Source: Candidatus Kapaibacterium sp.
GTDB lineage: Bacteria > Bacteroidota > Ignavibacteria > Kapaibacteriales > WFXC01
Assembly: GCA_015490805.1 (NCBI GenBank)
Contig: WFXC01000034.1
Coordinates: 88,656 to 152,655, forward strand
Direction of reading: 5' to 3'
Length of the DNA stretch: 64,000 nucleotides
This document shows positions 8,843-18,256 of the stretch, piece after piece; the stretch's first letter is position 1; each line of letters starts with the position of its first letter. The translations under genes and the position numbers were made by a program. Under the pieces are notes generated by a model. The model was not told where the DNA came from. It worked only from the letters and a program-made list of their open reading frames with translations, and searched no databases.

Positions 8843-10045
8843 TTGAACTGGACGGACATCATCGGGATTTTTCTTTTGTTCCTTCTGCTCCATCCGTACA
8901 CAACCTACCCGCTCAGCCTGTGGATTTTTGCTCGGTTACTCCGTTCTCACGCCGACGACCCTGCCACATCCCGGCAGCATACGGCGCAATATCCGAAGGT
9001 TTCCGTGCTCATCTCTGCTTTCAACGAAGAACTCTTTCTGGAAAAAAGCCTTCGCTCTATTGCTCGATCAACGTATCCCGAAAAACATCTGGAAATTCTG
9101 GTTGGATCTGATGCTTCAACTGATAACACCAATGCCATTTTGCAGCGTCTTCAAGGTGAAATCCCCAATTTAAAACCCTTTCTTTTCACCCACCGTCAGG
9201 GAAAGCCGGCGGTACTGAATCACTTGGTGGAACAAAGCACTGGCGAGATCCTCGTTTTTATGGATGCCGACACCGTGATTGCCCCGGATACCATTCCTGC
9301 ATTAGTTCATTCCCTCTCCCCCGATTCAGTTGGTTGCGCAGATGCGGCACTGCAAATCGCAGAGCATCAGCATCTGGAACAAAAATATTATAACTTCGAT
9401 CGCTGGCTTAAATCCCTGGAAAGTCAACTGGGCGTTGTGCCCTCCCTCTATGGTCCCTGCTATGCAATGAAACGTTTTTTATTTACTCCCTTCCCAACGA
9501 ACCGGCTGGTAATGGACGATGTTTACCGATCGCTGATGACCTTAGCACAGGGAAAACAAATCTGCCATGCTTCAGAAGCGTATGCAACGGAATTAGTGCC
9601 CCGGAATCTTGCAGCAGAATTCCGGCGACGGATTCGCTATTCAGCAGGGGGACTTCAGGCAATTCGATCATTCCTTGAACATCGCCGTCCGCTTCCTTTC
9701 TTAGCCTGGTATGCCCTGCTATCACATAAATTCCTTCGATGGATCAACCTTGGCGTTTTTCTTCTGCTCTTTGCATTTACTCTTTCCTTGAGTGCCACTT
9801 CCACCTTCTATGCCGCTGTCGCATATACCCAACTGGCAACCGTGACGATAGCGGCAGTGGGTGGGTTAACGCACTGGTTATTACGTTTCAAAATCCCGAT
9901 CTGCTACCACCTGTTTTACTTCCTCGCGATGGCAATGGGGCTTTTCATTGGTGTCTTCCAGGCTCTCCGCCCTACCCCACCGTTCTGGCGTCCCCCGCAA
10001 AGGGTTCAGGTGGAAAGCAACCGTTCAGCAACAGCGACAATGTGA
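8843..10045 (+). CDS. Membrane glycosyltransferase, family 2
   Basis: A 400-residue GT2 enzyme that transfers a sugar from a nucleotide donor at the inner face of the cytoplasmic membrane. An N-terminal helix (about 5-30) precedes a GT-A catalytic domain with [19 protein letters not shown], the metal-binding FMDADTVI (DxD), an acceptor-side MDDVYRSL and a [10 protein letters not shown] motif resembling the QxxRW site of processive enzymes. Two or three C-terminal helices follow (about 295-385). Overall like hyaluronan/chitin-synthase-type or polysaccharide-intercellular-adhesin enzymes. The start is a TTG, chosen because no in-frame ATG precedes the first helix. Its 3' end overlaps the convergent transketolase gene by 40 bases. 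Confidence 0.88.
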   Translation: MNWTDIIGIFLLFLLLHPYTTYPLSLWIFARLLRSHADDPATSRQHTAQYPKVSVLISAFNEELFLEKSLRSIARSTYPEKHLEILVGSDASTDNTNAILQRLQGEIPNLKPFLFTHRQGKPAVLNHLVEQSTGEILVFMDADTVIAPDTIPALVHSLSPDSVGCADAALQIAEHQHLEQKYYNFDRWLKSLESQLGVVPSLYGPCYAMKRFLFTPFPTNRLVMDDVYRSLMTLAQGKQICHASEAYATELVPRNLAAEFRRRIRYSAGGLQAIRSFLEHRRPLPFLAWYALLSHKFLRWINLGVFLLLFAFTLSLSATSTFYAAVAYTQLATVTIAAVGGLTHWLLRFKIPICYHLFYFLAMAMGLFIGVFQALRPTPPFWRPPQRVQVESNRSATATM

Positions 10046-12009
10046 GAAGCAGAAAAACCAAATTTCTCCATCAGAATCGATCCGGGAGCCGATGCTCCAA
10101 ATCGGTCGATCCCTATGCTTGTAACCGATGGTCGAAGGTACGGAAGCCATCCTAAGGTTCGTCCCGCTTCTACCGTTAGCACCGGCGCTTGCGGAGGAAT
10201 CACGGACTCTTGGTAATGCTTATCCTGCTGCTGAAAAAGTTGCCACGAGGGCATACTGACAACGCGGATACCAAATCCCTGCTTTGCCAGATGCTCTGCT
10301 GCTTCCAGCGACGGATGTACTTCCGAACCCGTTGCCACAATGGTCAGATCAAGACTCTGTGGATGTTCAGAGCGCAATACATAAGCTCCTTTTGCAACCC
10401 CCTCTTGTATTGCCGGAAAAGCATCCAGTGGCAAAACGGGCACGGATTGTCGCGTGAGGACTAATGCCACAGGTCCCGTTTGCTGCACAGCGACTTCCCA
10501 GGCAAACCGCGTTTCATTGGCATCGGCCGGGCGAAGAACGATCAGATTCGGAATAGCGCGTAACGACAGAAGATGTTCTATTGGTTGATGCGTGGGCCCA
10601 TCCTCTCCCAGACCGATGCTGTCGTGCGTAAAGACAAAGATCACGGGTAATTGATCCATTGCCGCAATCCGGATAGGAGGACGCATATAATCGCTAAACA
10701 CCAGGAAAGTTGCCACAAAAGGACGAGCACCACCGTGGAGAGCAATCCCATTCGCAATTGTACCCATCGCGTGTTCGCGGACGCCGAAATGGATACTTCT
10801 GCCTTCAGGCGTATTGCTGGAAAAAGGCAGGGAATTTTTGAGTCGAACGTTGTTACTGTCCATCAAATCGGCAGATCCCCCAATGAGTTCTGGTAAATGA
10901 TCGGCTAAGGCATTCAGCACGATACCAGAAGCTTTACGCGTCGCCATAGATCCTTCGGTAAATGCTGGAAGTACTGCTTCCCATCCTGTCTTCAAAACCC
11001 CATCGATTCGGCGGCGCAATTCTGCCGCCAGCTCCGGATATTGTTGACGATAAGTTTCCAGAAGCTGTTCCCACTGCTGCTGGCTTTGTTGTCCCCGCTC
11101 TTGTATGACGGCATAGAAATCGCGCACTTCATCTGGAATCCAGAAAGCCTCCGATGGCCAGTGATACTTCTCTTTCATCAGTTGTACCTCTTCTGCTCCC
11201 AGTGGAGCACCGTGTGCCGCCGCCGTATCCTGCTTGTGTGGGCTACCATACCCAATGTGCGTGCGCACCGCGATCAACGAAGGCTTTTCCCGCTCTTCCT
11301 GCGCATGGTGCAGCGCCTGCTCGATTGCTTCCAGATCATTGCCATCTGCAACGCGCTGCACATCCCATCCATAAGCTGCAAAGCGACCCAGAACATCTTC
11401 AGTAAAGGCAAGATCCGTTGGGCCATCAATTGTGATGTGATTGTCATCGTACAAAACAATCAACTTCCCCAGCTTCCAGTGTCCCGCTAGGGAAGCTGCT
11501 TCAGCACTGACTCCTTCCATCAGATCGCCATCACTGGCAAGAACATACGTGTAATGATCAATGATCGGAAATCCGGGTCGGTTGAATACAGCAGCCAAAT
11601 GCTTTTCTATCAGTGCCATTCCAACAGCGTTTCCAAATCCCTGTCCTAAGGGACCGGTCGTTGCCTCTACACCCGGAGTACAATGATGTTCAGGATGGCC
11701 AGGCGTTTGACTGTCCCACTGGCGAAATCGTTTCAGCTCTTCCAGCGGCAAATCATAACCCGCCAAATGGAGTAAAGCGTACAGCAGTGCTGATCCGTGT
11801 CCAGCAGACAAGACAAAACGATCCCGGTTAAACCACGACGGATCCTTAGGATTTACCTTGAGGAAACGATGCCACAAAATATGGGCCATTGGAGCTGCAC
11901 CCAATGGCATTCCCGGATGCCCTGACCGTGCTGCTTCTACCATATCTACAGCTAAAAATCGAAGGGTCCATATTGCCTTTTCGTCCAAAGATAGAACGTC
12001 GTCACTCAT
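10006..12009 (-). CDS. tkt: Transketolase
   Basis: A 667-residue thiamine-diphosphate enzyme of the pentose phosphate pathway, moving two-carbon ketol units between sugar phosphates. The N-terminal pyrophosphate domain shows [31 protein letters not shown] and the ThDP/Mg motif GDGDL-like [23 protein letters not shown]. The middle domain shows the catalytic [19 protein letters not shown] and the His-rich [37 protein letters not shown]. The C-terminal domain follows. Length is typical. It lies 78 bases downstream of the start-side glycosyltransferase neighbour on the same strand, and its stop is inside the convergent GT2 gene. Confidence 0.96.
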   Translation of the reverse strand: MSDDVLSLDEKAIWTLRFLAVDMVEAARSGHPGMPLGAAPMAHILWHRFLKVNPKDPSWFNRDRFVLSAGHGSALLYALLHLAGYDLPLEELKRFRQWDSQTPGHPEHHCTPGVEATTGPLGQGFGNAVGMALIEKHLAAVFNRPGFPIIDHYTYVLASDGDLMEGVSAEAASLAGHWKLGKLIVLYDDNHITIDGPTDLAFTEDVLGRFAAYGWDVQRVADGNDLEAIEQALHHAQEEREKPSLIAVRTHIGYGSPHKQDTAAAHGAPLGAEEVQLMKEKYHWPSEAFWIPDEVRDFYAVIQERGQQSQQQWEQLLETYRQQYPELAAELRRRIDGVLKTGWEAVLPAFTEGSMATRKASGIVLNALADHLPELIGGSADLMDSNNVRLKNSLPFSSNTPEGRSIHFGVREHAMGTIANGIALHGGARPFVATFLVFSDYMRPPIRIAAMDQLPVIFVFTHDSIGLGEDGPTHQPIEHLLSLRAIPNLIVLRPADANETRFAWEVAVQQTGPVALVLTRQSVPVLPLDAFPAIQEGVAKGAYVLRSEHPQSLDLTIVATGSEVHPSLEAAEHLAKQGFGIRVVSMPSWQLFQQQDKHYQESVIPPQAPVLTVEAGRTLGWLPYLRPSVTSIGIDRFGASAPGSILMEKFGFSASHIVAVAERLLST

Positions 12010-12087
12010 TGCGTTCCCACCTTCCTATGTAACTTGTCGATGTAGAGACGCTCAGATCCTACGATTGCCCTTTCTGTTAAATTCATC

Positions 12088-13323
12088 TTATGCTACGTTG
12101 GCATTTGACAGTAATCTTTGTTTTACACGGACCGAACGCCCCAGTACTCTCTGGTAACTTTCGGCGGTTAATTGCGCCGTCTTTTCCCACGAGAATTTCG
12201 CTGCTTGCTGCAATCCTTTTTGCCGTAGTTGCTGCTGAAGTTGCTCTGATTCCACAACGGCTGCTATAGCTTCTGCTAATTCCGCCACGTTCGAAGGATC
12301 GACCAACACAGCAGCATCTCCCGCTACTTCCGGCAATGAAGTCAGATTGGAAGTGACAACCGGACAGCCACTCTGCATTGCCTCAAGCACCGGTAACCCA
12401 AAGCCTTCGACGAAGGGTGGATAGCAAAATACCGTTGCCGCTGCATAAAGATTAGCAATTTCTTCAGCAATTAAGCCCTCTAAAATGCGCACATTGGCTG
12501 TTAGCCTCAGATCAGCAAGTTGTTGAAATATCTTTCGCCGAACTTCTTGGGTACCCATTTGGCCAACTAAGACTAACTGTAACTCGGGGAATCTTGGTGA
12601 AATTCTGGCAAATGCTTGCAAGAGGCCCAGAACGTTCTTGCGTGGATACCGCATACTTCCAACATACAAAACAAAAGGACGATGAATACCATACTGGCGC
12701 AAATAAGCATCCGGCACCTCACGTGGAAAAAAGATCGGAGCCGCTGCCAATTGTGTTACCTGAAGTTTTGATTCAGCTTCGGGAAAATAGTGTAAAACTC
12801 TCTCGGCCGTGTAAAAGGAATTGACCAGAATACAGCTTGCATCTTCGATAATTTTTGGAATCTTGACTTGGTAAAATTGTATTGCTGAAGGTACCAAATG
12901 CAAATGAGGATACTCCAAAGGAATAAGATCATGAATAGTCACCACCACAGGAATCGAGATTCCAAATACATAGTGCAAAGGATTCGTAACATGCATAACA
13001 TCCCATTGGCTTGCTATCCCGCGGGTCAGCCGATCATTTCGCCAGGTGATCCAACGCTGAAAAATTGGACCTAAAGCTAAGGGATGTAGTAGCTTAGGAT
13101 GTAGCGAACAATTTGCTGCTTGCTGCATCCATCGCGGCGGTGGAAAGCGCTCCCGTAAGCGGGTCAACACGCTAAAGTGCCACTGAGGATAAAGGTACAA
13201 CAAAGTGCGGAGCAGTTGGAGTGAATAAGTTGCGTTCCCACTATCGTTGCGAAAATCGAACCGCTCGAATCCAACAACAATATCAGCACAATTGCTATGC
13301 TCTCCCCGCCGCACTGCTTGCAT
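12088..13323 (-). CDS. Glycosyltransferase family 1 (GT4-like)
   Basis: A 411-residue GT-B glycosyltransferase, probably using a nucleotide sugar such as GDP-mannose, in cell-surface polysaccharide or glycan synthesis. Signatures: an acceptor-side Gly/Asn-rich N-terminus, VVTIHDLIPLEYP, the Rossmann start FVLYVGSMRYPRKNV, and the donor-binding PPFVEGFGLPVLEAMQSGCPVV (E-x7-E). The ATG at 13323 is chosen because a perfect AGGAGG lies 5 bases upstream, inside the end of the preceding reductase gene, giving a 29-base overlap; an upstream in-frame start at 13386 has no such site. Substrate is not determinable here. Confidence 0.9.
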   Translation of the reverse strand: MQAVRRGEHSNCADIVVGFERFDFRNDSGNATYSLQLLRTLLYLYPQWHFSVLTRLRERFPPPRWMQQAANCSLHPKLLHPLALGPIFQRWITWRNDRLTRGIASQWDVMHVTNPLHYVFGISIPVVVTIHDLIPLEYPHLHLVPSAIQFYQVKIPKIIEDASCILVNSFYTAERVLHYFPEAESKLQVTQLAAAPIFFPREVPDAYLRQYGIHRPFVLYVGSMRYPRKNVLGLLQAFARISPRFPELQLVLVGQMGTQEVRRKIFQQLADLRLTANVRILEGLIAEEIANLYAAATVFCYPPFVEGFGLPVLEAMQSGCPVVTSNLTSLPEVAGDAAVLVDPSNVAELAEAIAAVVESEQLQQQLRQKGLQQAAKFSWEKTAQLTAESYQRVLGRSVRVKQRLLSNANVA

Positions 13324-14092
13324 CTGTTCCTCCTTTTGCCCTGGGAATTGTAAAGTATCGCTCTTCCTTGATCTGTTGACGCTCAAACCGCGCTCGCTGA
13401 AGAATCTCTTTCACGTTCTGAATCATTCCCGGATGTCCACAGGCGTAGGCAATAGTCTTATCAGCCGTAAAACCCAGTGTATCCGCCCACTTCCGCAATA
13501 CATCCTCAACTCGCCCTATTTCTCCCTGCCAATCTGGATTTTCACTCGGACGACTAATTGTTGGAACGTAGGTAAACCAGTCATACTGTTGATCATACCT
13601 TTGCATTTCTTCTGCTAAAAATCCCAGCTCACGGGTGTAACTGGCTCCGTGAAGAATGCAAATCCTGGGCGGCGTCACTGACTCCCTACGTTGCAATTGA
13701 TAGTGAAAGGTTCGGATGATGCTCAGGTATGGGGCAACACCTGTCACCGTTGCAACCATCAGATGATGATTTCGGTTGGAATCCTCCTGGAGCACCAATT
13801 TTCCTAAAATCCGAGGACGATACCACAGCCTGTCCCCCGGCTTTAAAGTCCACAAAAATGGGGTTAGTTGCCCTTGCGGCACCAGCTCAATCAGCAGCTC
13901 AACTTCAGGATCCAGCGGAGAGGACAAAATAGAATAGGGACGGAGAATCTTTTTTCCTTCTTTTTCGATTCCAATGGTCATATATTGCCCTGGGATAAAT
14001 TCCACCGGCTGCTCTGGCCGAAATCGGAACACGGCAAGATCTTCCGTGAGATCCCGTCGTTCAATAAGCTCCATCTGCAAGAAATTCTTCAT
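13295..14092 (-). CDS. Ferredoxin-NADP+ reductase family protein
   Basis: A 265-residue FAD/NAD(P) oxidoreductase of the plant/proteobacterial Fpr type. FAD site: RPYSILSSP (residues 51-59), following FIPGQYMTI. Pyridine nucleotide site: VATVTGVAPYLSIIR near 113-127 and the YACGHPGMI motif near 215. The C-terminus has an EERYF tail like those stacking on the flavin in Fpr enzymes, followed by about 16 extra residues. It probably exchanges electrons between NADPH and ferredoxin or flavodoxin in the cytoplasm. GAGGGAG precedes the ATG. The downstream glycosyltransferase gene overlaps its end, a pairing with no obvious functional logic. Confidence 0.85.
   Translation of the reverse strand: MKNFLQMELIERRDLTEDLAVFRFRPEQPVEFIPGQYMTIGIEKEGKKILRPYSILSSPLDPEVELLIELVPQGQLTPFLWTLKPGDRLWYRPRILGKLVLQEDSNRNHHLMVATVTGVAPYLSIIRTFHYQLQRRESVTPPRICILHGASYTRELGFLAEEMQRYDQQYDWFTYVPTISRPSENPDWQGEIGRVEDVLRKWADTLGFTADKTIAYACGHPGMIQNVKEILQRARFERQQIKEERYFTIPRAKGGTDASSAAGRA
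13329..13334 (-). promoter_or_regulatory. Strong Shine-Dalgarno deciding the GT1 start
   Basis: AGGAGG, 5 bases before the ATG at 13323, within the coding end of the upstream reductase gene. It shows that this genome does use Shine-Dalgarno pairing for some genes and indicates translational coupling. Confidence 0.8.
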
Positions 14093-14106
14093 TGCGGCTC
14101 CCTCTG

Positions 14107-14718
14107 CTATTCACTTACCATCAGTAAAATTCCAAAAATTACAAAGATAACACCTGTAACGCGATGTACCATACGGTGAACTTGTTCCGGGTGATGCTGC
14201 AGGAAATGGGCTAATCCGTAGTAGCCCAGAAGTACCAGGGTCAATACCACGACGGACGTAATGAAAATGTACACCAGGGAAATCCCTATGATGGCATTCC
14301 ATCCGTATGCAGCGGCTGGAATGTAGTAAGCTGTCAGCTCCAGACATGGAGAAAAGAGCATTGCGATGACCAGCGTGACAAGAATGGAGCGTGTCTGTCG
14401 AACCCGCTTTTTTCGACGATGATGGTGCTGTGGCGAGCGAAAAAGGAAGTAAATTCCCAAGAAGCCAAAAAGCATTGCCCCGATGATGTGAAGCCAATGG
14501 AGAAAGTAGGAGCGTAGCTGTAGACTGGTCCATCCGATAATGGTGCCGATGCTGGTGGTGCTAAGCAGGTGTGCAATAACAGCAATTGAAGCATTCCGGA
14601 TTGTTTGCTGCACGGTCCACCCCTCGGTTTGTGCCAGCAAAACAAACGGGAGCCAGTGATTGGGGAGCAGAGCGTGGAGCAGACTCAGCGCAGCACTGCC
14701 CCAGAGTAATACCTGCAT
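14107..14718 (-). CDS. Polytopic membrane protein, UreH/NicO-like metal-permease type
   Basis: A 203-residue inner-membrane protein with about six helices. The first carries HALLPNHWLPFV, a His-containing helix 1 motif seen in NicO/UreH-like nickel-cobalt permeases and related TauE-like proteins. Between helices 3 and 4 is a cytoplasmic loop with a His/Arg/Lys-rich stretch (PQHHHRRKKRVRQTRS) that could bind metal. Another helix carries SPCLELTAYYIPAA, with Cys and Glu inside the membrane. I chose the ATG at 14718 over a TTG 18 codons upstream, as GAAGGTG precedes it. Transport substrate is inference only. It is divergent from cutA, itself linked to metal tolerance. Confidence 0.6.
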   Translation of the reverse strand: MQVLLWGSAALSLLHALLPNHWLPFVLLAQTEGWTVQQTIRNASIAVIAHLLSTTSIGTIIGWTSLQLRSYFLHWLHIIGAMLFGFLGIYFLFRSPQHHHRRKKRVRQTRSILVTLVIAMLFSPCLELTAYYIPAAAYGWNAIIGISLVYIFITSVVVLTLVLLGYYGLAHFLQHHPEQVHRMVHRVTGVIFVIFGILLMVSE

Positions 14719-14751
14719 AAGACTGACACCTTCAATTTCGAACAAAGCCGT

Positions 14752-14759
14752 CAAACGTA
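14752..14759 (-). promoter_or_regulatory. TAnnTTTG -7 element for the membrane-protein gene
   Basis: TACGTTTG on the minus strand, 34 bases before the ATG at 14718. Confidence 0.4.
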
Positions 14760-14777
14760 TGTTTGCGGGCAATTGTG

Positions 14778-14785
14778 TAAATTTG
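14778..14785 (+). promoter_or_regulatory. TAnnTTTG -7 element for cutA
   Basis: TAAATTTG on the plus strand, 37 bases before the ATG at 14822 and 19 bases from the opposing minus-strand element: a back-to-back promoter pair. Confidence 0.45.
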
Positions 14786-14821
14786 TAAGTTCCGTGGTAC
14801 GTTTCACAAGTGTACAGCTCT

Positions 14822-15157
14822 ATGTTAGTTCCAACGTCTAAACTTCGATTGGTAATGGTAATGATCGATCGACACGAGGAAGCAGTCCAGTTGATCCAGA
14901 CGCTAATGAGCGAACAACTGATCTATTTTGGTGTCATTTCCCCACCGGTATACACCTTGCTGGGATGGCACGGTATGGCACGGGAAGCCAAGGAGCACAC
15001 TATGTGGCTTCTAAGCAGCGCAGATCATTTGAACGCTTTGGAACGCCGAATCGACGAACTTCATCCGTCGGATAATCCTATTTTACTCATCCTTCCACTA
15101 TCCGAAGTCTCTTCTCCAGTAGCAACAATTGTTACGGGTAGCTGGAAAGAAGATTAA
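14822..15157 (+). CDS. cutA: CutA-like divalent cation tolerance protein
   Basis: A 111-residue protein matching the trimeric CutA1 fold family by pattern: an opening strand (LRLVMVMI) with a helix (EEAVQLIQTLMSEQ), a second strand in the position of the family's ACVNI segment (LIYFGVISPPVYTLLGWHG), a central AKEHTMWLLSS strand, and the typical helix-loop ALERRIDELHPSDNPILLILPL (family: LHPYEVPEI...LP). It departs from the consensus at several normally conserved positions, for example LIYFGVI for ACVNI. Start ATG 14822 is preferred to a GTG four codons earlier. It ends 8 bases before radC. Role in metal tolerance is the family label rather than proven biochemistry. Confidence 0.65.
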   Translation: MLVPTSKLRLVMVMIDRHEEAVQLIQTLMSEQLIYFGVISPPVYTLLGWHGMAREAKEHTMWLLSSADHLNALERRIDELHPSDNPILLILPLSEVSSPVATIVTGSWKED

Positions 15158-15165
15158 AGAACCGA

Positions 15166-15870
15166 ATGGGTGAACGGCAACGCACGCGGATTCGCGATCT
15201 TCCAGCTTCTGAACGTCCGCGTGAACGCCTCATCACGTATGGGCCACAGCATTTATCCAACGCAGAGCTGCTGGCCATCTTCCTACGGAGCGGCACTCGT
15301 GGCAAAAGTGCCTTAGAAGTTGCTCAGGAACTTCTTCGACGTTACCGTTCGCTTGGGGAATTAGTCAATCGGAGTTATGGAGAACTCAAAGCTATTCCAG
15401 GTATTGGTCCTGCTAAAGCGGTAACCCTCTTAGCTGCTTTTGAACTGTCGAAACGCATCAAACTCGACCTTTTGCAGCAACGAAAGAAAATTACCTCACC
15501 CAAAGATGTCGCCGAATACTTTGTTGAAAATTTTATTGGCGTTACTCAGGAAAGTTTTTATATTGTCCTCTTGACCACAGCACACCATATCATTGCCATT
15601 CGAGAAATCACGCGAGGAACGCTCAACAGCAGCCCTGTTCATCCACGTGAAGTGTTCCGCTTCGCTATCACCGAAAGTGCCGCAGCAATTATCGCCATCC
15701 ATAATCACCCGTCGGGAAACACCACCCCATCGGCTGATGATCTGGCGATCACTCGCCGTCTCGTTGAAGCTGGCAATTTGATTGGCATTCCCGTGTTAGA
15801 TCATCTGATTATTGCCGGTACAAATTACCTTAGCTTGCGAGAGCAACATCCGGAACTTTTTCACTCATAA
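15166..15870 (+). CDS. radC: RadC family protein (JAB/MPN domain)
   Basis: A 234-residue RadC/YicR protein. The N-terminal part has the RIRDLPASERPRERL opening and LSNAELLAIFLRSGT, then a helix-hairpin-helix (LKAIPGIGPAKAVTLLAAFEL, about 75-95). The C-terminal JAB metalloprotease-like domain carries the zinc motif HNHPSGNTTPSADD (H-x-H-x7-S-x2-D). The family was named after a DNA-repair phenotype that was later reassigned; its actual role is unclear. It sits between cutA and a small membrane protein on the plus strand. Confidence 0.93.
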   Translation: MGERQRTRIRDLPASERPRERLITYGPQHLSNAELLAIFLRSGTRGKSALEVAQELLRRYRSLGELVNRSYGELKAIPGIGPAKAVTLLAAFELSKRIKLDLLQQRKKITSPKDVAEYFVENFIGVTQESFYIVLLTTAHHIIAIREITRGTLNSSPVHPREVFRFAITESAAAIIAIHNHPSGNTTPSADDLAITRRLVEAGNLIGIPVLDHLIIAGTNYLSLREQHPELFHS

Positions 15871-15886
15871 ACCAGACTTGCAGTCA

Positions 15887-16375
15887 ATGTTGGATGAATA
15901 CGCAACTGAGCTCAATCGAAAAGAACGGCGCCGCATTATCGAATACCTGAGTCTGACCGTTCTGTATTTTCTGCTTTTCGTCCTTGCTACCCCCCTTCTG
16001 GAACCAATTCTCTCCTTCAGCTTTACGCTGCTCGGAGGCACTCTTGGATGGGTATTGAGCCAGCACCGAGAACGTCGTCGCCTCCTCCCCCCTTACCATC
16101 GGCAGCGCCTGATCGCTGATATCCTGGAAAATCTCCTTTTTCTACTTGCTCTCACACTGATTTTCTTTGTCGCTCTTTTTACCCATTATCCTCTCCCTCA
16201 ACTTCTGGGCTATTTATCTGCTGCCTTCTGGAGTTATTTTCTGACAACAGCCGTCGGAGAACGAACCTGGCAGCGCCGCTTCTTTCTTACTCTTCCCGAA
16301 GAACAGCAAAAAAACTATCTTGCAAATCTTAGTAGAACCATCTTTTTGCCACTGAACCTTTATCGACAACGGTAA
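15887..16375 (+). CDS. Small four-helix membrane protein, unknown
   Basis: A 162-residue protein starting 16 bases after radC at an ATG whose product has a hydrophilic N-terminus (LDEYATELNRKERRRI), two close helices (about 21-58) with a Arg-rich cytoplasmic turn (HRERRRLL), two more helices (about 82-130), and a charged C-terminus. Codons upstream in the same frame lie inside radC and are not supported as coding. No family was recognised; the four-helix, positive-inside pattern is all that can be seen. Confidence 0.65.
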   Translation: MLDEYATELNRKERRRIIEYLSLTVLYFLLFVLATPLLEPILSFSFTLLGGTLGWVLSQHRERRRLLPPYHRQRLIADILENLLFLLALTLIFFVALFTHYPLPQLLGYLSAAFWSYFLTTAVGERTWQRRFFLTLPEEQQKNYLANLSRTIFLPLNLYRQR

Positions 16376-16456
16376 CACGTAACATACGAACACAATAGAG
16401 AAAAGTAGGCGGGCGTTTGTTGCCTTCACAATGAGCAATCTAAACTGAATACTCCA

Positions 16457-18244
16457 ATGAAACTGCAACGCTCTGTAAACGATCAGGAACCCAAAGGGCA
16501 AACTGTACCCAAAACGCTTCCTATCTTCCTTCTCCTCCTGGCTTCCGTCATTGCTCTGATTGCCTACCTTCTCACTGCTTATCCGGACGTTGGACATACC
16601 GACAGCGGAGAACTAATCGCTGCCAGTTGGACCTTAGGAATTGCTCATGCCCCAGGATTCCCCACTTACGTTTTCTTAGGATGGCTATGGATGCATTTAC
16701 TTTCTTCATCATCGGCAGTGGCAATGAATGCCTTCTCTGCCCTGGCAGCAACGTTAGCCGGAACTTGCCTTTTTCTGGCACTTGTTCAGTTCTACCGTCG
16801 CTCTAACTTTCCTCAATGGCTGGCGATAAGCTTAGCACTACTGGGAACTACTCTTCTCTGGCAATCAGATTTGCTCTGGCGCTGGGCAACCACTGCAGAA
16901 GTATATACCCTCAACACTTTGCTATTGGCTCTGACCCTCTGGCTCCTGCAGATTCGGCGACGATACACCTGGCTCTGGATCGGGATACTCTGGGGAATCA
17001 GCCTCCATACCCACCTGGTTTCTGCACTGTTTTTCTTCCCACTGATCGTAAGCACCTTCTGGAAAAGAAAGCGCAGAACGCGGTGGCAGTTCGCAGGTGG
17101 TGAGTTTCGGTACTTCGTCCTCGCTGCCGGCATAATGTACCTTATCGGCGCTGCTTTCCTCCTCCTCCGAGCACAAGCCAATCCTCCCATAAACTGGGGC
17201 GATCCCGCAACTCTGGAACGACTCTGGTACCATTTAACGGCAAAGCAATATCAGGTTAACTTATTTCAGGCATCGCTCCAGCGCCGATTAGAACTGTTCA
17301 AAGAAAATTTAGAACTCCTCAACGGAGCAGTGTCTTTCATCGCTTTACTTCTGGCAATAGGCGGCTTCAAAGTACTCTGGCAACGGCAGCATCGCCAGTG
17401 GGTTTATGGCATTCTTCTCAGCATTATGTTCGGGTTAATCTACACTGCTTCTTATGACATTGCGCAGGATCGAGATGCTTATCTACTCCCTATGTTACTT
17501 CTAATCTGTTTTTTAGCACCGATAGGATTGGGACAGTTCCTTGAAAAATGGAAAGTAATGGCTCACAAACCGCTGGCGTTTCTTTTCATTCTACCTCCGA
17601 TCGTTGCTGGCATTTTCCGTTTTCCCACTCTGGATCGCTCTGAAATTCGCCTTACTCCAGCTTTTGTCCAGCAATCGCTTGCTCCGATCGATTCCTCCGC
17701 TCTGGTCCTCACTGGCAACTGGCAACTGTACTCTCCGTTTCTTTATTTCCAGATTGTTCAGCAGCGCTACCCCCACATTATAATGATTGACCTCCCGTTA
17801 TGGCAGAACCGGGCGTGGTACGTCGAACAAATTCAGCAGCGCTATCCGCAACTTACCAGACAGTGGGAACCAGCTTTGAGTCATTTCCTCCGCTACCTTC
17901 GACAATTCGAGCGTGACGAGCTCCAATCTACAGTGGAAATTGAACGCTGGTACCAACGCCTTTTAGATATGATGCTGAACCGCACTACTATGCCCGTCTT
18001 TCTGGATCTCTCCGCAGTACGTCATCTGCAACAATATCGCGTTTTTCGCCATTTACCCATTCCCAACCAACTGCTTTTCCAATACCGTCCAATTCCTTCA
18101 GAGAACATCCCTTTTCAAACAGACATTCCACTTCCGCCGTCGAATGTGCATCTCGACCCTGTAGAAGAAGAAATCCTTCAGCTATATCAGGCAATGCAAA
18201 GTATTCACGAAACCTTCTTGAATCCCCGTCCTCGAACAGAGTAA
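16457..18244 (+). CDS. DUF2723 / TMEM260-like membrane glycosyltransferase
   Basis: A 595-residue polytopic protein. The N-terminus shows the DUF2723 signature: VGHTDSGELIAASWTLGIAHAP then GFPTY, with the acidic DSGE in the first outer loop after helix 1, as in GT-C enzymes. About 10-12 helices fill residues 20-400, including YTASYDIAQDRDAYLLPM, another conserved loop. A soluble C-terminal part follows, ending with helical, Tyr/Gln-rich sequence. Relatives include protein O-mannosyltransferases acting on exported proteins; in FCB bacteria they are often associated with glycoprotein formation. Acceptor and donor are not identifiable. It converges on the cobalamin adenosyltransferase gene with 12 bases between stops. 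Confidence 0.85.
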   Translation: MKLQRSVNDQEPKGQTVPKTLPIFLLLLASVIALIAYLLTAYPDVGHTDSGELIAASWTLGIAHAPGFPTYVFLGWLWMHLLSSSSAVAMNAFSALAATLAGTCLFLALVQFYRRSNFPQWLAISLALLGTTLLWQSDLLWRWATTAEVYTLNTLLLALTLWLLQIRRRYTWLWIGILWGISLHTHLVSALFFFPLIVSTFWKRKRRTRWQFAGGEFRYFVLAAGIMYLIGAAFLLLRAQANPPINWGDPATLERLWYHLTAKQYQVNLFQASLQRRLELFKENLELLNGAVSFIALLLAIGGFKVLWQRQHRQWVYGILLSIMFGLIYTASYDIAQDRDAYLLPMLLLICFLAPIGLGQFLEKWKVMAHKPLAFLFILPPIVAGIFRFPTLDRSEIRLTPAFVQQSLAPIDSSALVLTGNWQLYSPFLYFQIVQQRYPHIIMIDLPLWQNRAWYVEQIQQRYPQLTRQWEPALSHFLRYLRQFERDELQSTVEIERWYQRLLDMMLNRTTMPVFLDLSAVRHLQQYRVFRHLPIPNQLLFQYRPIPSENIPFQTDIPLPPSNVHLDPVEEEILQLYQAMQSIHETFLNPRPRTE

Positions 18245-18256
18245 TGTTCTCTACGT

